Of a stretch of DNA of 64,000 bases, positions 25,421 to 39,370 are shown piece after piece. The DNA is from Monomorium pharaonis (Eukaryota; Arthropoda; Insecta; Hymenoptera; Formicidae): positions 21,859,046 through 21,923,045 of the forward strand of contig NC_050469.1 in NCBI RefSeq assembly GCF_013373865.1. The letters run 5' to 3'. The position numbers and the translations under genes were made by a program. The notes below the pieces were generated by a model. It saw nothing but the letters and a program-made list of their open reading frames with translations, was not told the DNA's origin and did no database searches. Numbering within the stretch: position 1 is the first letter of the stretch; each line of letters starts with the position of its first letter.

Positions 25421-27298
25421 AATAAAATAAATCTCACGTAAAAATAATTCACGCAATATCGAGAGGCGAAACGTAACAGTGAAATTTTAGATATAGTCTC
25501 TTCGATAAAGTTTTATGGAAGAAAAGATGAACAGCTTCAATCTTCTACGTGATAAAGTCGATTTAACATGAGCTATACGTTAAACGTTTAACTCGATTTA
25601 AACTCAAAAAGTGTTTACGCGGTTAAGCGGACGAGAAAATTACCCTCTTGATCGCGACTTCGTTAAAACCGAGAGCAAGTTTCGCGTTATAAAAAGACAA
25701 TTGGTTAGCTATCCGGCACTATCCAAGAGAAAGAGAACGGGGGAAAAAGGGTAAAGAGGACACACGTGCTTGAGTGCATTTCCCTGTCAAGTCGTCGGCG
25801 ACTACGCATCCGCGACGACGCTCCCGCGGGATTCGTTGAAATTCTACAAGGACGACAGCGGTAATCCATCAAAATCAACCCTTAACGTCCTATATATGGG
25901 CCTCGCTCACCAATCTCGTTGCGGAAGACGGGACAACGGGGGTAACGCGCAAGTCCAGAATTAAGCCCTATTCAGAAGAAACGACGCTGAATTACGGTCC
26001 ATTCAAACGAAATGGCTCTGCCTGCCGGTTTTACTCGGTCGCCAACACTCCGCGGTTATTAATTACAATAAGCCGACCTCGTCATCCACGGGATTTCAAC
26101 GAGGAAACCCCTTCCCTATCTTTATCGAACGTCCACTCGTAGCCAAGGCAAATGTTTGTCCTCAAGATCAAATAGATCGTTGCCCTTCCCTCACTACGGT
26201 CGATTGTCCAAGTTGAAATTAAGACATGGAAACGAAATGACATAATTTTCACAAAAGACGTATCGTTATAAATAGTATTATAGTATGCGCAAATTTGTGC
26301 TTGAAAAAACCTTATTTCAGGCGTTAGAAAAAGAAAATTATAAATATTGTCTTTTTATTATTAGCTTAAATAAAAGTTACGTTAAGAACAAGATTTTATT
26401 AAATAATATAATGTTAATGTAAAAACACAAGGTATCTTCTTTCTTAAAAAAAATATACAAGTGTATTCGCATAAAAAATATGTCGGGTTATATTAATCCT
26501 TTTATCTGATCTGTTAATCGCATGGGCTCGTGACATCGTTTCTCAAATAAAATTAAATCTCCCTTGTCGCAGCAGAACGTAATTACTGCGATAAGCAGCG
26601 AAAAAATAACACTTGGAATTAATGTACCATGCGAATGTTGGTGATAGCCTGAACAATGCTATTAATATTTTTGGAACCAGAATACCATACCTTGTTTACA
26701 AAATAATTCAAATTAAGATTAAAGTAAAATAAGATACGAAATAATCCGAATTAAGATAGTCGAATATAAGAGATTATTAAATAACAGTTACTTATTGTCA
26801 ATTTTATTAAATTTATTTAACGCAATGTATACTGCACAGATTAAAAAGACCAGTGAAAATATCATTTTATTCGACAGATACATAATAATTAAAAACATTT
26901 TTTTTTAATATTCATATTGACCTACTGCGCTTTGTTTGGAAAAAAAAATGTACGATTTATGTAGACCGTAAAAGAAAAATACGTCGGGACGCGAGAAAAA
27001 TTTATTCGATAGGTAGCCAATAAAACAGCTATCGTAACGTGAAGTACTTCGAATAGTGCCGGGTATATTTCAGAAAAAAACGTATTCCCAAACATAACGC
27101 CCGGTTTTAAACTAAAAACACAGTAAACGCGTTTTATATTGTGCTCGCACTGCCACAGATACTTTTATCCGGTCGTGCCAATCGCGCAAATACGATTGAT
27201 CGCTATCATTATTTCGAGTGCATTTGCAATTTTCAGAAAGTTGATGCGCGAAGCGATCGAAGATAATCAGAATCGATCGGATCCGTCAAACGTTTGGC

Positions 27299-27415
<117 letters not shown>

Positions 27416-29590
27416 CAGGGAGGAGGAAGAGGTGATGGAAGAGAGAGGGAATGATTCCCTTAATCATTCGCGCACGCGATGCAACCCGCTTTCACAAGCT
27501 CATAATGCAACACCACGTGCGCTACCTGTGTTTTCGATAATTGCGATATTCGTTCGAGCGGCGCAGCGACGCGCTAATTTATTAATCACATCGATTGCCG
27601 TGCATATCGGCGCAGCGCGGCGCGTACACACATAATCAGCGCTGTTTAAGGATGCAATATTAAAGCGGCCGCAGATACAATTAGTTACGAGGGAAAATAT
27701 CCACAGCAGAGGAACATGCTTGCGGATAAACAGATATAGTTACAAAAGTGAATTTCTGGACGTGGCTATAAATAAATATGTTCTCACGTTATTTAACCGC
27801 GAGAGGAGGGAGAGCAGGGAGACGAACAAAGGAGCGAGAAGGTGCAAAGTAAGATAAAATAATTTCTGTATTAGGATTTGTTATACTGCACTGAGAAAAA
27901 AATGTTAACTTGACTGAATTTCTCAACTCGGATTAAATTTCTTCAACTATTTATGTACATTAAACTTAAATACATAAAATACTTGGTCTTCACTTTAAGT
28001 ATTTATATATTTGACTGAAATACATAATTTGTTTGAATCAAAATTGTTTAGCTTATTACACAATTATTATGTTACATCGCTAATATCGCTGTAAATAATT
28101 CATTTTTATTTAGAGCGAGTTCATTTAGAGCGAGGAGTATAAAAAGTTTGCCACAGTGACAGCACTGGGAACAATCTCTCAATTCGAACGTTTAGTTCTA
28201 AATACTGGAACATTAGTGCACGTGAAAACAACACATACGCTGTTTGTAGCAACGGGCGCGTGTATAAGTGCCAAATGTCGTGCTTGATTCGCGATCGATT
28301 CGCGCGCGAAAACCCCTGTTTTATGCAAATCTCACCGCGCTCGTTGCGAGTAATAAATTATTCGCTCGGTCGAGTCCGTTTATGGGAGCCACAGAGAGAT
28401 TCGTATACGAGAGAGAAGAGAGGGCTGTCGGGTCCGTCCCCCTTTATTCTCTATCGGTACTATTTGTCGCTCGCGGCGCCGTAAATACGACCAAATGTTT
28501 GCCACTAATAAAGCCCGTGGCGACGGATAAATATTTATCGTACGTCATGGATCCTCCGACGTGCGCACTTCGGCGCGCTCACTTCCCGATTTTGAAGAGC
28601 AAAGAGGGAAAAAACTCGCGCGTATTTTTCTCTGTAAAAGGATCAATGTGCAACGTGTAACGTAACCGAGGTAACAAATGACACTGCTGCTGCTTTCGCG
28701 TGTTTCGATATGCCATTCGATGTACCCCTAGCTTACTGCAATTGCAACGAGGGCAGAGAGACTGAATAGTTGCGGGATCGATTTTATGCTCTTCGGAGCG
28801 CGGAGAAAAATGAAACGTTAATTGCGCTCGTTGCTACGTCACGGAAGCGAAGAGTTATTAACGCGGGATTGCAATATGCAGCGGTGAACGGACACGTGTG
28901 CTGCGGGAATGTCCTGCACGCGCGCAAGTAATCAGCGAGATTTCAAGGTTGATTAATCGACCGGTTTCGGTGCACTTCGACGCGAAAGAGAGACACTTTC
29001 TCGATAATTGCTCTTAATAATGATAGCGAAGTGTCAAAGATTTAAATAAATGTTGCCTGTTCGTAAAGTTTCGAGACATGTTGTCAGATATATTTATTAT
29101 GCTAATGACACCAATAATCAAGCTTATAAAGCGTTAAATGTGAGAATATACGTGAGAAAGAGAAAGAGAAAGAGGGAAGGTGTACAATTATGTAAATAAG
29201 ACAAATGCTCGTGTCATTTAATCAACGCATCGTTAAACCGAAACAAGAGAAGATTACGTCTTATCTCTAATGTGTGAACATTCGTTTTTTTTTATCGAAT
29301 ATTTCTTATATTAAATATACATTTATATTATATAAAATATTTTTATATTCACGATCAGAATATAATTAATTTATGCGGTTAATTTTAAGTCTGTAGTATA
29401 ATGATTTATCAATCACTACAGTGAAATTATTTGAAATGATGATAAAATAATTTATAGGCGACGAACTGTGATGCACAATTCGAAAATAAATGTAGCGAGC
29501 AACGTTGATGATGCATCGATTGAAATATTTACAAAAACGTAACGGCTGACGAGACTTCCTTCCGCCAAAACGTCATACGGCTGCTAAGCT

Positions 29591-29650
29591 GTACAGGGTG
29601 TTCACGAAATCCATAACATGAAAATAATATTTTAATCATAATATCTCTTC
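29591..29650. mobile_element. Possible transposon terminus (fragment)
   Basis: The sequence begins ACAGGGTGTTCACGAAATCC and runs into AT-rich DNA. ACAGGGTGT-type ends are common in insect repeats, and a related motif (ACAAGGTGTCCCG) lies at 42576. I cannot find the other end or coding capacity, so this is at most a remnant. Confidence 0.2.
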
Positions 29651-32600
29651 AAATTGCTCGATATTAATCTTACAACTTATCTTAAAAATTTCTATAATCG
29701 TTACTTAATATAAATAAAAAATTTGCTTAATTAGAAATAAACCTTTCAACTATAAACGTGTTTATATTTATTATATTTCATTTAAACATATGCCTGTCGA
29801 ATAATTTTTTAATAAAAAAATTTCTAAAAAAAAGCACTTTAAATATTTAAAATGCAAGTTGAAGGTATTTATAGTTAAATTCTTAAATTTATTAATGATA
29901 GACATTGAATCATGAAAGAACTAAGTATAAAAAGATACGCACTGGTCATGTTTCTTTTGTGTTAAGTAACGCTATCTTGTAAAATAAGAAGACGAGTCAG
30001 TTGAATCTGATACACAGGGCTCGTACGTATCGTGGCGTCAGGTAATGTGCAAGTCGGCATAAGCTCATATATTACACGTAAAAACGAGCGAGTTTAACGG
30101 CCGGCGGGGAATAAGAACGTCAAGTCGAAATCCGAACGACGCAACCGTCAATCACGTCTCGGCGTCCTCCTCATGGTTATCGTCGCTACCCCGCCTTAAC
30201 CCGCTAGTCCAATTCCCACGGATCGTTATCCCGAGATGCCAGGCCCAGCTCCGGGGCTCGTTCTAATCCAGTTCACGCGAAAACGAACCTAACGGAAGCG
30301 CGGCCGAGCAGATACAGGGAGTCACGGCCGACCTATCGCTTTAATGACGGACCCTAACTCCCATTAGAGGGGGTCGGATAGCAAGGTGGATAGCAGCACC
30401 GGGGCACAAAGACGACGAAGGCTACTCTTTTCGCTCTGATCGCCGTCGCGTAAGACGATCTTAGTCTCTTAAAAATAAGAAGACCGCAAGAATGGCCGGA
30501 AGAACACCGGCCAGAAAACTAAAAGTAGATCCGTACAAAAAAAATTACCGTGCGCCAGCGCAGTTGCTCGCAGCTCGTAGCGGTAAATCTCGATTTCCGT
30601 AAAATAACTGTAAAACCATTCGCTATTGCGAGAAATATAAGGCTTCCGCGCCAGTGGACGATTCGAGACTTCCGTTCGTGTCAAGCGCGCACTCGACGGA
30701 TCCTATGGTTTTTGTAAAATTCATGAATTTAGTGTTACGAGCTACGGTTTTACGAGCCGGACCGGAGCGCGAGGGGATTAACCAACAAGGAAATATTTAT
30801 ATACCAATTTCTGTTACCGGGTATCAAACGGTAACGCACGATATTACGCAAAATAACGGGCTGTTAAACCGACAATTTTGCTGGTAGAGGAAACGTTCTT
30901 AAATGATTTCCCTAAAGTATAGTCGCATACAAATTATTCCAATCAGGTTTCCGCAAAATGAAGAGATAATCCGCCGGCATCAAATATTTATAGTGCTAAT
31001 TCCCCATTTCGCTAATATCCGCTAAATTCCCTACTAATGCCTCGAGTTTATATGTGCAAATTCCACAGTGGTTTACTCGTCGGGCGTTTCGTCGAAGTTT
31101 ATAATTTAATCGTTAACTCTATCGGCAAATTTATAGCGAAATGTACGCATTGCCGGTTTCCGGCGCTTCCCCCTCCCCTCCCCCTTTTTTTACAACATAA
31201 TTTTAAAATGGTTTCAACTCTCCTCGCGCGTGGTAGTTAGGCGATGACTCAAAGGGGAGGCTCGAGGTGGTCCGTTGAGACGTTGAAAAAGGGCCTTCTT
31301 TGTTCGCGCAGGTGCACAAGGCAGGTTGCAGGCAGAACACCAGAACAGGTTTTTATAAAAGCGGCCACAAGGTATGGGATCCGCTTCTTTTTACCCCTCT
31401 TCTTCCCCTTCTTTCCCGAAGTTACCTACCCTCTTCGTTCCGAAGGAAATATCTCGCGTGCACGCCGCTATTTCTTTCGTTTCTTCCTTTCCGCGTATTT
31501 CTGATCGGATCCCGCGTATACGCGTCATACGGTGGTAGCGGACAAAAGATATCCCAAATAATTCGCAGTTCCCTTTATTCAGATCGTTTGATTGGAATTG
31601 ACTTGGAGCCGGCCATAATTATATTTGGTAATATAATTAAATGTGCGATATCTATTCAATAAGTGGGACTTGAATTATCGGCACAATGTAAATTTGACAA
31701 TCGCACTAAAATTAATTAAGCGCCGTAATTACAGAAAAAAGAAATTCGCTTCAATTACACGGCTTTAGCAATATTTAGCGAATGGAGGTGACATGCAACG
31801 TCGGTTTTGTTCCGCTTAGTAATCACAGTGCTCTACGACGTAGCATCGCTTTGATGAGCTTTTTCGAATCCGATTGTATCGGTCAGTCGCACACGTGTGT
31901 TTGGAAACCCCGGCACAGAAACACAAGGACGATTATTAGTTTCGGAATCCCCGACGTTCGGGGAAACGCTGAAAACGACGGCGCCGATAAATTCGCCCGA
32001 CCGATCTCGAAATCCACCGTGAGAGACATAATTCCGAAATAATTGCCAGCAGAAACTGTAATCGATTCTCAACAATAATAAATCTTATATAAGTCAAAAT
32101 TTCATTCCCTTTCACATGTTCACAACTCGCCCAGTTACCCAATAAACAGCAATAAAAGATAATCGAATAGCTCTAATACTGCCATTCCATGTAAAATTAA
32201 TTTTTTTCACAATAACTTTTCCCCAAAAGAATCTACCTAAGCGTATTAATAATTAACGATTCTCGGGTGGAGGGGAGGCAGGCGGTTAATGAAAATCCGG
32301 ACGATAAATCGAATTACAATTACGCGCGCCGCTAAATTCTCGAATGTCCGTTCGAAAACTTTTTTTTCCCCGAGTTCAACAACGCCCGCGCGCGTTTTCC
32401 TTTAATAAGCGCATACGGTTTCGCCATCTGGGTTGGTCGAGATACTTTAATTAAACTCTATTTCCACGATAATATGTTTTTATCTTGTTCTCCTTTCCTC
32501 CTTTCGCGGAAACACGACTCTTACAATTACGTAAACCGGGAAGAGCCGCGACGCGACGGGACGCGGCGGCACGATGCGACGCCGACCGACGCCTCGCGGC

Positions 32601-33065
32601 ATTGTAATTTGTCCCCTTTATGAACGGCCAATCGTAAAAGCGACCGACCCGACGCGCGGTGGGCCGCGCTCTCGCTGAATTATTCCACCGAAAAGGGCAT
32701 TCGTATACGCGCCATTTTACGACAATGTTCAAAACCGAAAGTTCACCCTTGGCTATATGAAAGTTTAATCGAGAGATCCTCCCTCCCCGCCTCCCCTTCC
32801 CCTTAAAGCTCACAGTCGACATCGAGCAGTGCTGATATCGACATGGCTTAATTTCGACGTCAATTTAATTACACTCCTGAATGGGCACGAGACATCGGGC
32901 AGGGCCTCGCCACAGACTTGTCTAATGATCGGTTGAAATAGCGACGTGCGTCCATGTTTCGGCTTTAAAAATATTTCCGTACAATTATATCAGTGCCCAG
33001 TCACTCTTACGGCGATTGTAATCGCCTGCGCTCTCCGGACCGAGGGAATGTTTTTCTTTTTCAAA

Positions 33066-33096
<31 letters not shown>
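33066..33096. repeat. (GA)n microsatellite
   Basis: GA dinucleotides with one AA interruption. Confidence 0.9.
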
Positions 33097-33914
33097 CGGA
33101 CGGGTAATTTGAATAACACGGACTGTTATTTTAGCAAGTTAGCGCTGGGCGCCGTCGGGCGCAGAAGGCGGCGAGACGCGGGTGGGCATGTGAGTTTAAT
33201 TCACATCGGTTATTTAGCCAGTTAATCCTAGTGACGTCATCGAATCCTTTTGAGTCGCTAACAAGTCTCGCGCCTCGATTGCCCCGGCGCGTGTTGAATA
33301 CGCGATACAACAGAACGTTTCATTCATCCCGACGTTGCATAGTAAGCCTGAACAAGAAGCGACCCGAGATCTCATTCATGCATTCTACCGCGCGAGCATG
33401 TTCAATTTCTGCCGGTTATGAATAGCTAGGTGACGGCAAATTTATTAAAAGAGGAGGGAAAAGATGAAAATAGATTATTGGAACGTCTCACTGAAATATC
33501 CAATATTGAAGTGTTATTATACGACATAAAAAAAATCGCGACGTGTTGTCGATGACTAACGAATGTTACAAAAGATGCCGCGTTGTTTTATTTTATCCCG
33601 TGTAAACTGAAATTCTTTCAGTTCGTGACTTACAAACGTCATTTTCTGATTATATTATTGCGTAACACAGTGCAATCTTGGAACGTTTAGTCATCAGAAT
33701 AAATCGACATTCGCGCTTCGTAATAATAATAATATAACGATAAACATACACAAGAGATGTGTCAACTATAGAATACCTTCACCTGCTTTAAGTTTATGAT
33801 TAAGTTATGTGGACCGCTATTGATATCAAAACTTGGCTTTTCAATGAGGACAATTATACGAGTCAGCGCGCGGGAAGATTGTAGCGGATCCAATCTGAAT
33901 AATATAATATGAGC

Positions 33915-33941
33915 GGTGCATAAGGTGCATAAGGTGCAAGA
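33915..33941. repeat. 9-bp tandem repeat, three copies
   Basis: The unit GGTGCATAA occurs twice exactly and a third time with two changes at its end (GGTGCAAGA). Confidence 0.8.
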
Positions 33942-34395
33942 CAAAAAAGAAAAAAAAAAGAGCAAGACTCTCACAGCGAAATATGTTTCCACGACCGTGA
34001 CGGCAAAAATCAATATATTTCAATTACCTGATTAGTAATTGCAATAAAGCAATGAATAGAATACGTATGCGCGTACGTTTATATATACATATATATGAGC
34101 GTTTATGCGAAATGCATATTTGCAATTATAACAATCATTAATGTAAACAACTGTTACATTTGATTATGAGCAAACAATTATTCTGCATATTCTTATACAT
34201 GTATATTCTATTACAATTATATGTCAGAATACATTATTGAAATCATAAAATCGACAGAGATATTTATAATCCCCCCTTAAAAATAGAATACTTTTAAATA
34301 AAGTTTTTTAACTGCGTGTCGAATCGTTTATTCGCTTTTAAGATTTGGAGGTCAACTTATTTTTATCCGAACAATTCTCTCTGTCTCCAGAGTTA

Positions 34396-34640
34396 CGACG
34401 AGCGTTGATTCTCGAAGTGGTACTCTTTGATAACAGCGCATTTGTCGCGATGCGTTACCAGCGATAAGATATCGTAACGGATTTTCAGACACGACGACGG
34501 TGCGTTCTGGCACAGACGAGTTTGCTCCCGCAAACGCAAACGAGAGCAGGTGGTGGGGCTATTTTTCTTACGACGGGTGTTTGCCGACATCGACCGCGCG
34601 ATCGACATCCCCGCGCGGGCGCCCGTCGCTGTAAAAAGGG
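34396..34640 (-). CDS. Possible coding exon, basic Cys-containing peptide
   Basis: On the minus strand an acceptor (TGTCCCTTTTTACAG) ends at 34641. The frame entered in phase 1 is open to a stop near 34393. It includes the stretch NSPTTCSRLRLREQTRLCQN and then a third and fourth cysteine, and its codons look mixed and protein-like. Possible donors inside are GTAAGA (phase 1 in this frame, after 57 nt) and CTG/GTAACG near 34459. The segment is a sharp GC-rich island in AT-rich flanks. Phase 1 would match the donor of the signal-peptide exon at 40675. On the plus strand the same island also begins with a good acceptor-like run (CTCTCTGTCTCCAG, ending 34391), so strand and frame are uncertain. 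I recognise no family. Confidence 0.22.
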
Positions 34641-35679
34641 ACACTGTGTTCATAGGCAGTTGAAATATAGCAAACGTTTGCATTGAAAACATATATTTCA
34701 ATTAGGTGTGCGCCGATTCAATTAGATGTAATGTCTCCATCGCGCGGATTCTGGAGAACTGTCACGCGCTCTTCACGTGCTGGTAATTTAACTACACGGT
34801 GCAAAACCTCTGGATATTTTGCGATCTACGTAGATAACAAACTGCAAATAAAGTTGCGTAACAATCCTCGATGTAGTTTGCGAGATAAGTTTTAATGTCT
34901 TTAAAAGTTTCTTCGGAAACGGGGGACATATTCATTTCTGAAACATTCATCTAGACTTGATATTTACTTGCTAAATTAGTACCGAGCACTTCTGTACAAA
35001 TTTTATTAATATTAACCTAACGTTAATTAACATTGAAAAACATTGAAATAATTCAACAAATAATTGCGCTAATATAAGTTTAGAGGAGTCGTAAGGATAA
35101 TCCGTGTAAGAACGTGAAACAATGACATCAAAACTCATTCTGTCTAAAATTGACTTTTCCTAATAAAATAAAAAAAGAGATAAGAAAATTGGCGCCGGCG
35201 AGAAGTTTTCGTAACGTTTTAAACACGTGTGCGGGCGCAATTGCAACGGCAAACTGCGGCGCCGTGCACACAAGCTTTTATTATCCTGAAAAACGCCCAC
35301 GCGTTCGAGTTTTACTACCTCATTACGCCTTGCGTCACTTATTACTATTCACCAAGGATAACCACTGCTGCTCTCGTTCTGCAGGATAATTCACGAGAGT
35401 TCGAGAGCAATTTAACGGCGCATTCGCGCTTCCATGGAACAACGAACCCTTCCCGGCAGGCGCAATTGGTAATTTTTTTCTGATTCAATCACGCTACAGT
35501 TACGATACGCAATGGCACAGGGAAACATTCAAAAACTGAATTTTATATTAATTTTAAATAAAGTCACTAATGCTACTACATATCAGAATATTAATGTTGT
35601 ACGAAAATATACGTTTTATGATAAATATAAAAAATTTTAATAAAATTTAAAAAAATGTTTTATTAAAAATAAAACCTCC

Positions 35680-35701
35680 CTCTCTCTCTCTCTCTCTCTC
35701 T
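35680..35701. repeat. (CT)n microsatellite
   Basis: About 11 CT units. Confidence 0.9.
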
Positions 35702-37932
35702 TTCAAATTAAGAGTTACAATTTTTTTCTTTTTACATAATGCGCAACTGGCCGATGAACTGCACAAATAAAAAAGATGAAAACAAATGATACGTGTATAT
35801 TTTAAGCTGTGCAATTTCTCGGGGATAATAAATCCCTGGAAATATGTATCTAAGAACAATACATTTTATGATCAACACGAAAACATGACAAAGAAAAACA
35901 AAAGACTTCTGGGTATTGTTAGTTGAGCGAGCTGCTTCGTAATGGAGCGAAACTTCCTGCTGACGGTTCACTATGCAACATTCATTCGCGCAAACTCATC
36001 ACGAACGACCGTAGGAAATCTAAATACTTGCAACACGATGATCACACGAGATAAATGAAATCGAGATGATAAGCAGTACTCGTTGCAACTCGAATCGATA
36101 TCAAATGGTGCGTATTAATGAAAGTTTCAACCCGGAAATTTATCGAGCGTTGTATACAATTACAATTTTTTTTATTATTAACAAAAACGTATCACGTATC
36201 TTTCTCGATTTAACTCGCAAACAAAATATCATGGAAAATATAGAAAATGTATTAACATCTTTCCTTTAAAATAAAATAAAAAAATATATATACATTTGTG
36301 TATGTGTGTCCAGTATAAAATAAAATTACAGATAACAATCGACAACAATACGAATTCTGAATATAACAGCAATAATGGAAACGCTGGCAGTCGGCTGTGG
36401 TGCCGTCGCCATTAAAAAGATCTGCCGTGAGGCAAAACAAATTACTGCGTGCAAGAATCGTAATTAAAACACGCGTTACGGGTTTCGGAAGCAATAAATG
36501 TAGGCAGACGTTTGTGTTTCCGTGTCCGGCATTTTTACCACCGAAAGATCCGCATTTACGCCCAGCCGGCATTTTTTTGCCGAGTTTTCCGAGGAGCGGG
36601 GCTAAATTTCTCCTCCGAGAGGATCACTAATTATTGACGGTGATGAAAACGCGCGTTAAGGATCCTTCTTCCTCTCACCTTCCTCCTTTCTCCTCATCCT
36701 CGTCGTTGTCCCTAACCGCTTCTGCAGGGTCGACTCGCTTTTTTACGGGGTGACGGTGTGTCCGTTAAAAAACCCGCTGCGGCTCATTAACTGGCGCCGG
36801 TTCGCCGTTGGTTTTTCGCGGAATACATTTTTCCGGGCCGCGCGCGCGCTCGCGCGAACGACGTAATAACCATAATCAACGTGCGTATCTCTCTCTTTCT
36901 CTCCTCGCTGAATAACGGCGCGATAAACTCTCCCCGACCACCGCGACGCGACGGGAGATGCGCGGTGCGGTTACGGCGGCGTTTTCGTCGGCGCCTTTCG
37001 TCTCGCGTTTTTGCGACACGCGACCGGTCGTGGCGGAAAAATCTATGATGTGTACGATAGCGTCCTTGCGAAAGTTTCTTTCGCCCCCCCCTCCCCCGTT
37101 CCGAGTCTAGCGGTTTTTTGCGCAAAACTCCCGAGAGTTCGAAAACACTGTGGAAAAGAAAACTTCATTGAGGGGATCTTCTTTCGGTAAATAAATATCG
37201 AGAATTGAAAGCGTCCCATTCGCGATTAATCCACAACCGCGGAAATACGTATATTTATTTATCAATGACGAAGTATCTCGTACAATAAACAGATATTACG
37301 ACAGATATTCTGCCGAAGGTGGGTATTACAGCGGAAGAAGAAACGTGCAAGGTACAACGTAATTACCCTCTCAACCCAGTCATCAATATGAATGACGGAT
37401 TTCTCGGCGCTCATTTTTCACACCGTCGCCGCGGCGACTGCTCAGTTATTCAATATTTCGAAGCATCTTCGAAGGCTCACGCCTCTACCCGACGAACAAC
37501 AGCACGCGTTAATGCAATTTACTCGTCAACGGATTCGCAATTATTTCGTATTCAACTCTCGATATTGTCGATCGTGAAGATCGGGAGATCGTTTTAATAG
37601 ACCGACCGGCCTTCTCCCGTGCCGTTTCGCTCAAGAACGGATGGAGGAAGTTGAACAGTGACGGATGACCGTCTATCGCGCGCCGAGAGGGTAGTAGTCG
37701 TACCGGAGAAATATTTCCCAGGAGGTTCATGACAACGACGACAAGCGTGCCCGAGCTGACGTGCCGAAGATCCATACAATTACGCGGACGTAACATCACA
37801 GCCATAATTTATATGCGCTCGCCGGACAGACCGCGCGACAATGAGACGACACGGAAAAAAGGAGGAGGGAAGGGGAGGAGAGGGGGAAGACGATCCATCG
37901 TGACGGTGGTAGAAAAGAACTCGCGTGCGATC

Positions 37933-37954
37933 GAGAGAGAGAGAGAGAGAGAGG
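37933..37954. repeat. (GA)n microsatellite
   Basis: About 11 GA units ending in a G-run. Confidence 0.9.
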
Positions 37955-38056
37955 GGTGACGGGCACGTCGTAATTTACGATGGAAACTGCGAGAGACCCG
38001 CGAAGAACTCTTTATCCGTCGAGACATCACGCTCGACTTTTTCTTCGTCCTCGGCT

Positions 38057-38069
38057 CCCCCCCCCCCCC
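38057..38069. repeat. Poly(C) run
   Basis: Thirteen consecutive C residues, in a GC-rich island. Confidence 0.9.
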
Positions 38070-38470
38070 GAGGTCTTTACGTTTTAGTGTAAAAGGAAGA
38101 ACGTACGTAGGGTCGCCCTCGTCGTCGTTCTCTCCATTCACGTGTAGATACCTGTCTTATTATACGATTTCGCAGTTTAAAACTGTGGAATGTCACGTTT
38201 GGTCACTTTTTAAGAAAAGTAAGAGAACTCAACAATTATTCGCGAACTGAATTTATTTCCGCTTAAAATGTTTAAGAATGTAGAAATTTCAATATTCAAG
38301 GTTGCTTTGCGAACTCTGGAAAAATTCATAAATTATTTCAATACTCGTGAATTTGAGCAAAATTATAACACGGTAAATTAATCGCGTGTATCAACTTGCC
38401 ATCCTAGCGAAAATCAGTGGGGACATCGAGTCCACGTACTCGCAGTTACCAAGTTTCCAGACTTACTTAC

Positions 38471-38498
38471 ACCGTAGAAATGAAAATGCGCGACACGT
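38471..38498 (-). other. Candidate 28-nt microexon
   Basis: On the minus strand a near-ideal acceptor (TCTGTGCTTCTTCCACAG, no AG for about 45 nt upstream) is followed by 28 nt and then GTAAGTA. If it followed the phase-1 signal-peptide exon 2.2 kb upstream, it would add DVSRIFIST and leave phase 2, which does not fit the phase-1 exon at 18312-18482. It would therefore need a different partner or be an alternative exon. The base before the donor (T) is not consensus. It could also be a chance pairing of two good sites. Confidence 0.25.
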
Positions 38499-38699
38499 CT
38501 GTGGAAGAAGCACAGATATCGCCCGCCAAGTAAGGCGCGAAGCTGGAAAGTGAAACGTCGTCGAACGGTACTTTTCTGTCGTCCATTCTCCCTTTCGCAC
38601 GCACACGCGAACTTTATAAATCACATCGACGAGCGGAACACGACGACGCTCTCATAAAGCCGCGCCGGAAGGACAAAGTGAAGAGAAGAAAAAAGGGAG

Positions 38700-39319
38700 A
38701 CACGCCGGCGTCACGACGGCGTTTCACAGCGACTCGATGAAACCGGACCGCGGTGAGAAGAAACGCGGGAGAAGAAAAGGAAGAGTAAAAGGAAAGAGAG
38801 AGGGAGAGAGAGATACGTCGCCGGTCGCGCGACGTCAGCCTTCGCGGAGAGCCGGATCATAAACGAGCGATCGAAACGAAAGGAATACTCGAGAACATTC
38901 GAGAAGAGAAAGAAGAGACAAAGGAGAGGGAGAGTGAAAGAGAGAGAAGCAGCTTCCTTCTCTCTCTCGCTATAATTTGCGTGAGGTCCACGGGCAGGTA
39001 TCGATGATTCTTCCGCCGGTCGAGATCGAACGAGCAATTTTGAGAAAATTTCGATCGCGGGGTCGCAGAGAAAGACTGGGGGGAGGGGGCCTTGAACGTT
39101 ACAGGTACCTTTTCCAAGAGTTCCGTTTCTTATGGCTACGCAGCACGAAGGCTGCGGTCGCGAGGGTATTGTTAGCGCAGGACCCTTTTTCGGACGAGGA
39201 CGCACCTTGGGACGTTCCTAAAGCGCTTAACAGGTGCGCGAAATCGAGGGTTTCGTTTGTTCAGGTGCTGCGTCGGTGGGCCCTTCCTTCGGTTTTGTTG
39301 TCGAGGAAGAGAGAAAGAA

Positions 39320-39358
<39 letters not shown>

Positions 39359-39370
39359 AAGAGAGCTGAG
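38700..39370. other. Purine-rich GC island
   Basis: The plus strand is strongly GA-rich throughout, with several GA tracts. This strand bias leaves the minus strand poor in stops and accounts for the 86- and 164-codon frames. Nothing here supports a gene. Confidence 0.6.
39308..39365. repeat. Imperfect (GA)n microsatellite
   Basis: About 55 nt of GA with scattered AA interruptions. Confidence 0.95.

Larger units (their letters stand above)
18490..27298. other. Long intron-like stretch with GC islands
   Basis: If the minus-strand gene model is right, this is part of a 22-kb intron. GC-rich islands sit at about 18.85-19.5, 20.0-20.2, 20.65-21.0, 21.35-21.65, 22.3-23.1, 23.5-24.35 and 25.6-26.2 kb, separated by AT-rich sequence. 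The strongest splice-like site is a minus-strand donor (AAAG/GTGAGTG) at 20993, but the sequence before it is purine-rich with no open exon. Frames of 60-137 codons in the islands overlap on both strands and show no domain. I see no transposon. Confidence 0.5.
34650..38460. other. Gene-free stretch, GC-rich towards the end
   Basis: AT-rich to about 36.3 kb except for a small island at 35.2-35.5 kb. It is strongly GC-rich at 36.4-38.15 kb, with C-runs, GA tracts and CpG-dense sequence. A minus-strand donor-like site (GAAG/GTGAGAG) occurs at 36678 after an Asp/Glu-rich frame, but its acceptor is poor. Frames of 60-112 codons in the GC-rich part are compositional. Confidence 0.5.

Noticed and set aside
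38711..39205. 164-codon minus frame
   Set aside because: The plus strand is GA-rich throughout, so the minus strand is stop-poor; residues are low complexity.
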